7,485 nt of DNA, from positions 1-7,485 of the forward strand of contig CAKNAD010000145.1 of the NCBI GenBank assembly GCA_929200515.1, in the 5' to 3' direction. The stretch comes from Candidatus Gorgonimonas leptogorgiae (GTDB lineage Bacteria > Pseudomonadota > Gammaproteobacteria > Pseudomonadales > Endozoicomonadaceae). The notes beneath the pieces were generated by a model. That model had not been told where the DNA came from. It was given only the letters and a program-made list of their open reading frames with translations, and ran no database searches. The position numbers and the translations under genes were made by a program. Shown in pieces: positions 6,058 through 7,485 of this stretch; the first letter of the stretch is position 1; each line of letters opens with the position of its first letter.

Positions 6058-6143
6058 TAGAAGATATATCTTTTCAATGTATTTATACCTATCTCAAATT
6101 AAAAAGCAGTAATGCAGTAAAAAAACAAAAAAACATAGCGTAA
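6048..6143 (+). CDS. Doubtful 31-residue small open frame
   Basis: An ATG at 6048 opens a 31-codon frame ending in TAA at 6141-6143. It has an acidic start (MEDIEDI) and a basic end (AVKKQKNIA). The repeat GCTATGGAAGATA covers its start. The second copy of that repeat (3107) also opens a short frame (ATG 3110, beginning MEDTGD). The ribosome-binding site is poor (AGG only 2 bases from ATG), an in-frame stop lies just upstream, and no family is recognised. The frame also contains a DNA hairpin, AAGATATA/TATATCTT (6052-6059 and 6065-6072). Chance is the more likely explanation. Confidence 0.12.
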   Translation: MEDIEDISFQCIYTYLKLKSSNAVKKQKNIA

Positions 6144-6159
6144 CGGTAGCAATTAGGTG

Positions 6160-6165
6160 TATAAT
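6160..6165 (+). promoter_or_regulatory. Predicted -10 box of the psd promoter
   Basis: A perfect TATAAT preceded by GGTG lies about 50 bases before the psd ATG, giving a predicted leader of about 45 nt. No good -35 hexamer is found at 16-18 bases (AGCGTA at best). The promoter may therefore need an activator or an alternative upstream contact. Confidence 0.45.
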
Positions 6166-6197
6166 ATCAAGATAAATTTTTTATAAAAGGTATGCCG

Positions 6198-6218
6198 ATG
6201 TTCAAGGAGAAAAGCTAG
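6198..6218 (+). CDS. Possible 6-codon leader peptide abutting psd
   Basis: An ATG at 6198 lies 7 bases after AAAAGG (6185-6190) and encodes MFKEKS. It ends in TAG at 6216-6218, directly touching the psd ATG at 6219. An in-frame ATG at 6192 would add two residues. The psd ribosome-binding site lies inside this mini-frame, so translational coupling is possible. Being so short, it may simply be chance. Confidence 0.2.
   Translation: MFKEKS
6204..6209 (+). promoter_or_regulatory. Ribosome-binding site of psd
   Basis: AAGGAG lies 9 bases before the ATG at 6219 and decides this start. From here the protein carries seven residues more than E. coli Psd at its N-terminus. Confidence 0.7.
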
Positions 6219-7106
6219 ATGATATGTTTATACAATAAGATTAAACAAAAATTATTTGTATTTTTTCAATATATTTGCCCTAAAATATTATTGACTAAAA
6301 TCTTAGGTGTTATTGCTAATTGCAAAATTGCTATTATAAAGAATTTAATTATAATTTTATTTGTAAAATATTATAGTGTTGATTTACAAGAGGCAGAATA
6401 CCCAGATATAAAAAATTACAGCAGTTTTAATGAGTTTTTTACCAGACACCTTAAAAAAGATGCCCGCCCCTTACAAGCACAACCACATGAATTAGCATCA
6501 CCAGCTGATGGAGTAATTAGCCAGTTTGGAGATATCACCAATGGAAAGCTAATCCAAGCTAAAGGATTTGACTACGATCTAAACAAACTACTAGCTAACG
6601 ATAACAACCTTGTCGATCAATTTAAAGATAGTTCATTTATAACTATTTATTTAGCCCCTAAAGATTATCATCGGGTACATATGCCTATTTCAGGACATTT
6701 AGAAAAAATGATTTATATTCCAGGAGAGCTATTTTCAGTTAATGAGACTACCGCTAATAATATTGATAATTTATTTACTCGCAATGAGAGAGTAGTATGT
6801 GTATTTGATACCAAAACTCATGGAAAAATGGCAGTTATCTTTGTAGGGGCTCTTATTGTTGGTAGTATTTCTACTGCATGGCATAATCGAGTGTATTATA
6901 CAGATAAAAAAATACACACAGTAAATTATAATACTGATGAAAACCAGCAGCAGGTATTTATACAGCAAGGAGAAGAGATAGGATTTTTTGAGCTAGGCTC
7001 TACCGTTATTGTATTATTTGATAAAAACAATCAAGAATGGAGTCAGGCTGTTAATGTAAATAATTCTGTAAAAGTTAATCAAGTATTAACTAAGAGTAAA
7101 ATTTAA
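6219..7106 (+). CDS. psd: Phosphatidylserine decarboxylase proenzyme
   Basis: This pyruvoyl enzyme (295 residues) converts phosphatidylserine to phosphatidylethanolamine at the inner membrane, the last step of PE synthesis. The proenzyme cuts itself at LGST (259-262), where Ser261 becomes the pyruvoyl group of the small alpha chain. The Asp-His-Ser self-cleavage triad is Asp97 (SPADG), His154 (YHRVHMP) and Ser261, each exactly seven above E. coli Asp90, His147 and Ser254 as I recall them. The core is therefore gapless relative to E. coli, and the offset already holds at QY.CPK..LTK near residue 17. Other conserved blocks are LFVKYYSVD (47-55), FNEFFTRHL (70-78), QAKGFDYDL (113-121), FSVNETTA (172-179) and NLFTRNERVV (184-193). 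The tail after Ser261 is about half the E. coli length, still giving a normal alpha chain. The gene is monocistronic here and divergent from pilI. Confidence 0.98.
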   Translation: MICLYNKIKQKLFVFFQYICPKILLTKILGVIANCKIAIIKNLIIILFVKYYSVDLQEAEYPDIKNYSSFNEFFTRHLKKDARPLQAQPHELASPADGVISQFGDITNGKLIQAKGFDYDLNKLLANDNNLVDQFKDSSFITIYLAPKDYHRVHMPISGHLEKMIYIPGELFSVNETTANNIDNLFTRNERVVCVFDTKTHGKMAVIFVGALIVGSISTAWHNRVYYTDKKIHTVNYNTDENQQQVFIQQGEEIGFFELGSTVIVLFDKNNQEWSQAVNVNNSVKVNQVLTKSKI

Positions 7107-7120
7107 TTTGTGAATACTAC

Positions 7121-7282
7121 CTATAAATGAGTCAATGCTGATGCTAAACTTCTAAGCCTATTAATGTAATATTGGTTATTATTACTTGCATTAGATACAT
7201 CATCATTTATAGCTGCTATCCCCTTTTCTTTAGTAATATTTTTAATTGCTTTTTTTTTGCATTTGTTTAGAGGTATATCCGT
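7121..7282 (-). pseudogene. Possible frameshifted small gene remnant
   Basis: On the minus strand 53 codons are open between stops at 7285-7283 and 7123-7121, but no in-frame ATG exists. An ATG at 7262-7260 sits one frame away, just before a run of nine A (7258-7250). With eight A it would read into the open frame and give about 46 residues starting MQKKAIKNITKEKG and ending RLRSLASALTHL. No Shine-Dalgarno precedes that ATG and I do not recognise the protein. It may be a decayed gene end, a sequencing or slippage frameshift, or chance. Confidence 0.25.
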
Positions 7283-7308
7283 CTAAATAATATTATTGTA
7301 ATATTAAC

Positions 7309-7329
7309 AACCTATTATTCTAGTAGGTT
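7309..7329 (+). terminator. Possible psd terminator hairpin (weak)
   Basis: AACCTATTA (7309-7317) pairs with TAGTAGGTT (7321-7329) through nine pairs, one of them G-T, around a 3-base loop. It lies about 200 bases after the psd stop and is followed by TTAACTTT rather than a pure T-run. It is symmetric enough to act in either direction. Confidence 0.3.
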
Positions 7330-7430
7330 AACTTTAAAATAGAGTCTTTTTTTAATTATCTCTTGATTTATAAATTTTATAAAAGCTCTATAATAAAGTT
7401 AACTATTTTAAAATATTGCAAAAATATTAT

Positions 7431-7451
7431 ATATACACGTGGAAGTTGGAA
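7431..7451 (+). repeat. Copy of the TACAYGTGGMAGTTGGAA repeat
   Basis: TACACGTGGAAGTTGGAA (7434-7451) differs at two positions from 3147-3164, the left arm of the hairpin after pilJ; three further upstream bases match too. The words are GC-richer than the surrounding spacer, which makes chance less likely than for an A/T match. No inverted partner is visible before the window ends. Confidence 0.5.
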
Positions 7452-7485
7452 ATGCGGGTTTTCAGCAAGTGATTATAAGTTTTTA

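Larger units (their letters stand above)
5795..6218. other. Divergent spacer between pilI and psd
   Basis: This 424-bp spacer separates the divergent pilI and psd genes. It holds the pilI ribosome-binding site (5805-5809), a repeat fragment (5825-5842), a perfect 20-bp palindrome (5869-5888), a hairpin within a short open frame (6048-6143) and the psd promoter (-10 at 6160-6165). No convincing pilI promoter was found; a TATACT on the minus strand at 5974-5969 has no -35 partner. No established gene is visible. Confidence 0.5.
7107..7485. other. Region after psd: broken frame, hairpin and repeat
   Basis: This 379-bp end region holds a startless minus-strand frame (7121-7282), a 9-bp hairpin (7309-7329) and a repeat copy (7431-7451). 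A run of seven T at about 7345-7352 is not next to a convincing stem. The last 30 bases show no recognisable coding signal before the window ends. Confidence 0.4.

Noticed and set aside
6771..6968. 65-codon minus-strand frame opposite psd
   Set aside because: Antisense shadow of conserved psd codons.
1..7485. CRISPR array, insertion sequence, toxin-antitoxin or phage genes
   Set aside because: No regularly spaced repeats, transposase or integrase motifs, or paired small overlapping genes are visible.

Overview
The window is AT-rich DNA from a bacterium that is very probably a gammaproteobacterium. The best anchors are a phosphatidylserine decarboxylase that keeps the same residue register as the E. 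coli enzyme, a YdjA-type nitroreductase, and a PilI/PilJ pair of the twitching-motility (Pil-Chp) chemosensory type. The Asn/Lys/Ile-heavy proteins, long spacers and a heavily eroded PilJ suggest a lineage under AT drift, perhaps host-associated. The exact genus cannot be read from the sequence.

Layout: 1-520 holds no supported gene, only a hairpin. A cold-shock protein gene lies at 521-742 (minus) with a promoter about 160 nt upstream of its start. A nitroreductase gene (1080-1655, minus) sits 19 nt behind a carboxyl-terminal processing protease gene (1675-3027, minus), a likely two-gene operon. A strong 14-bp inverted repeat (3148-3188) separates these from pilJ (3193-5109, minus) and pilI (5234-5794, minus). 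A 424-bp divergent spacer follows, with palindromes and the psd promoter, then psd (6219-7106, plus). The last 379 bp hold a possible broken small gene on the minus strand, a hairpin and a partial copy of the repeat.

How the genes work together: PilI (CheW-like adaptor) and PilJ (membrane chemoreceptor) should be partners in a type IV pilus chemosensory array. No CheA-type kinase or response regulator is present in the window. The hairpin tip of PilJ, which in the family contacts CheA and CheW, aligns without gaps but has lost nearly all conserved residues. The other genes are envelope or stress housekeeping: periplasmic proteolysis (Ctp), phosphatidylethanolamine synthesis (Psd), RNA chaperoning (Csp) and flavin-dependent reduction (YdjA).

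The most interesting points are the degenerate but open PilJ, its orphan gene context, and a family of intergenic repeats (core TACAYGTGGMAG). One repeat forms the perfect hairpin after pilJ, a close copy lies near the right end, and the first ten bases match part of it inverted.
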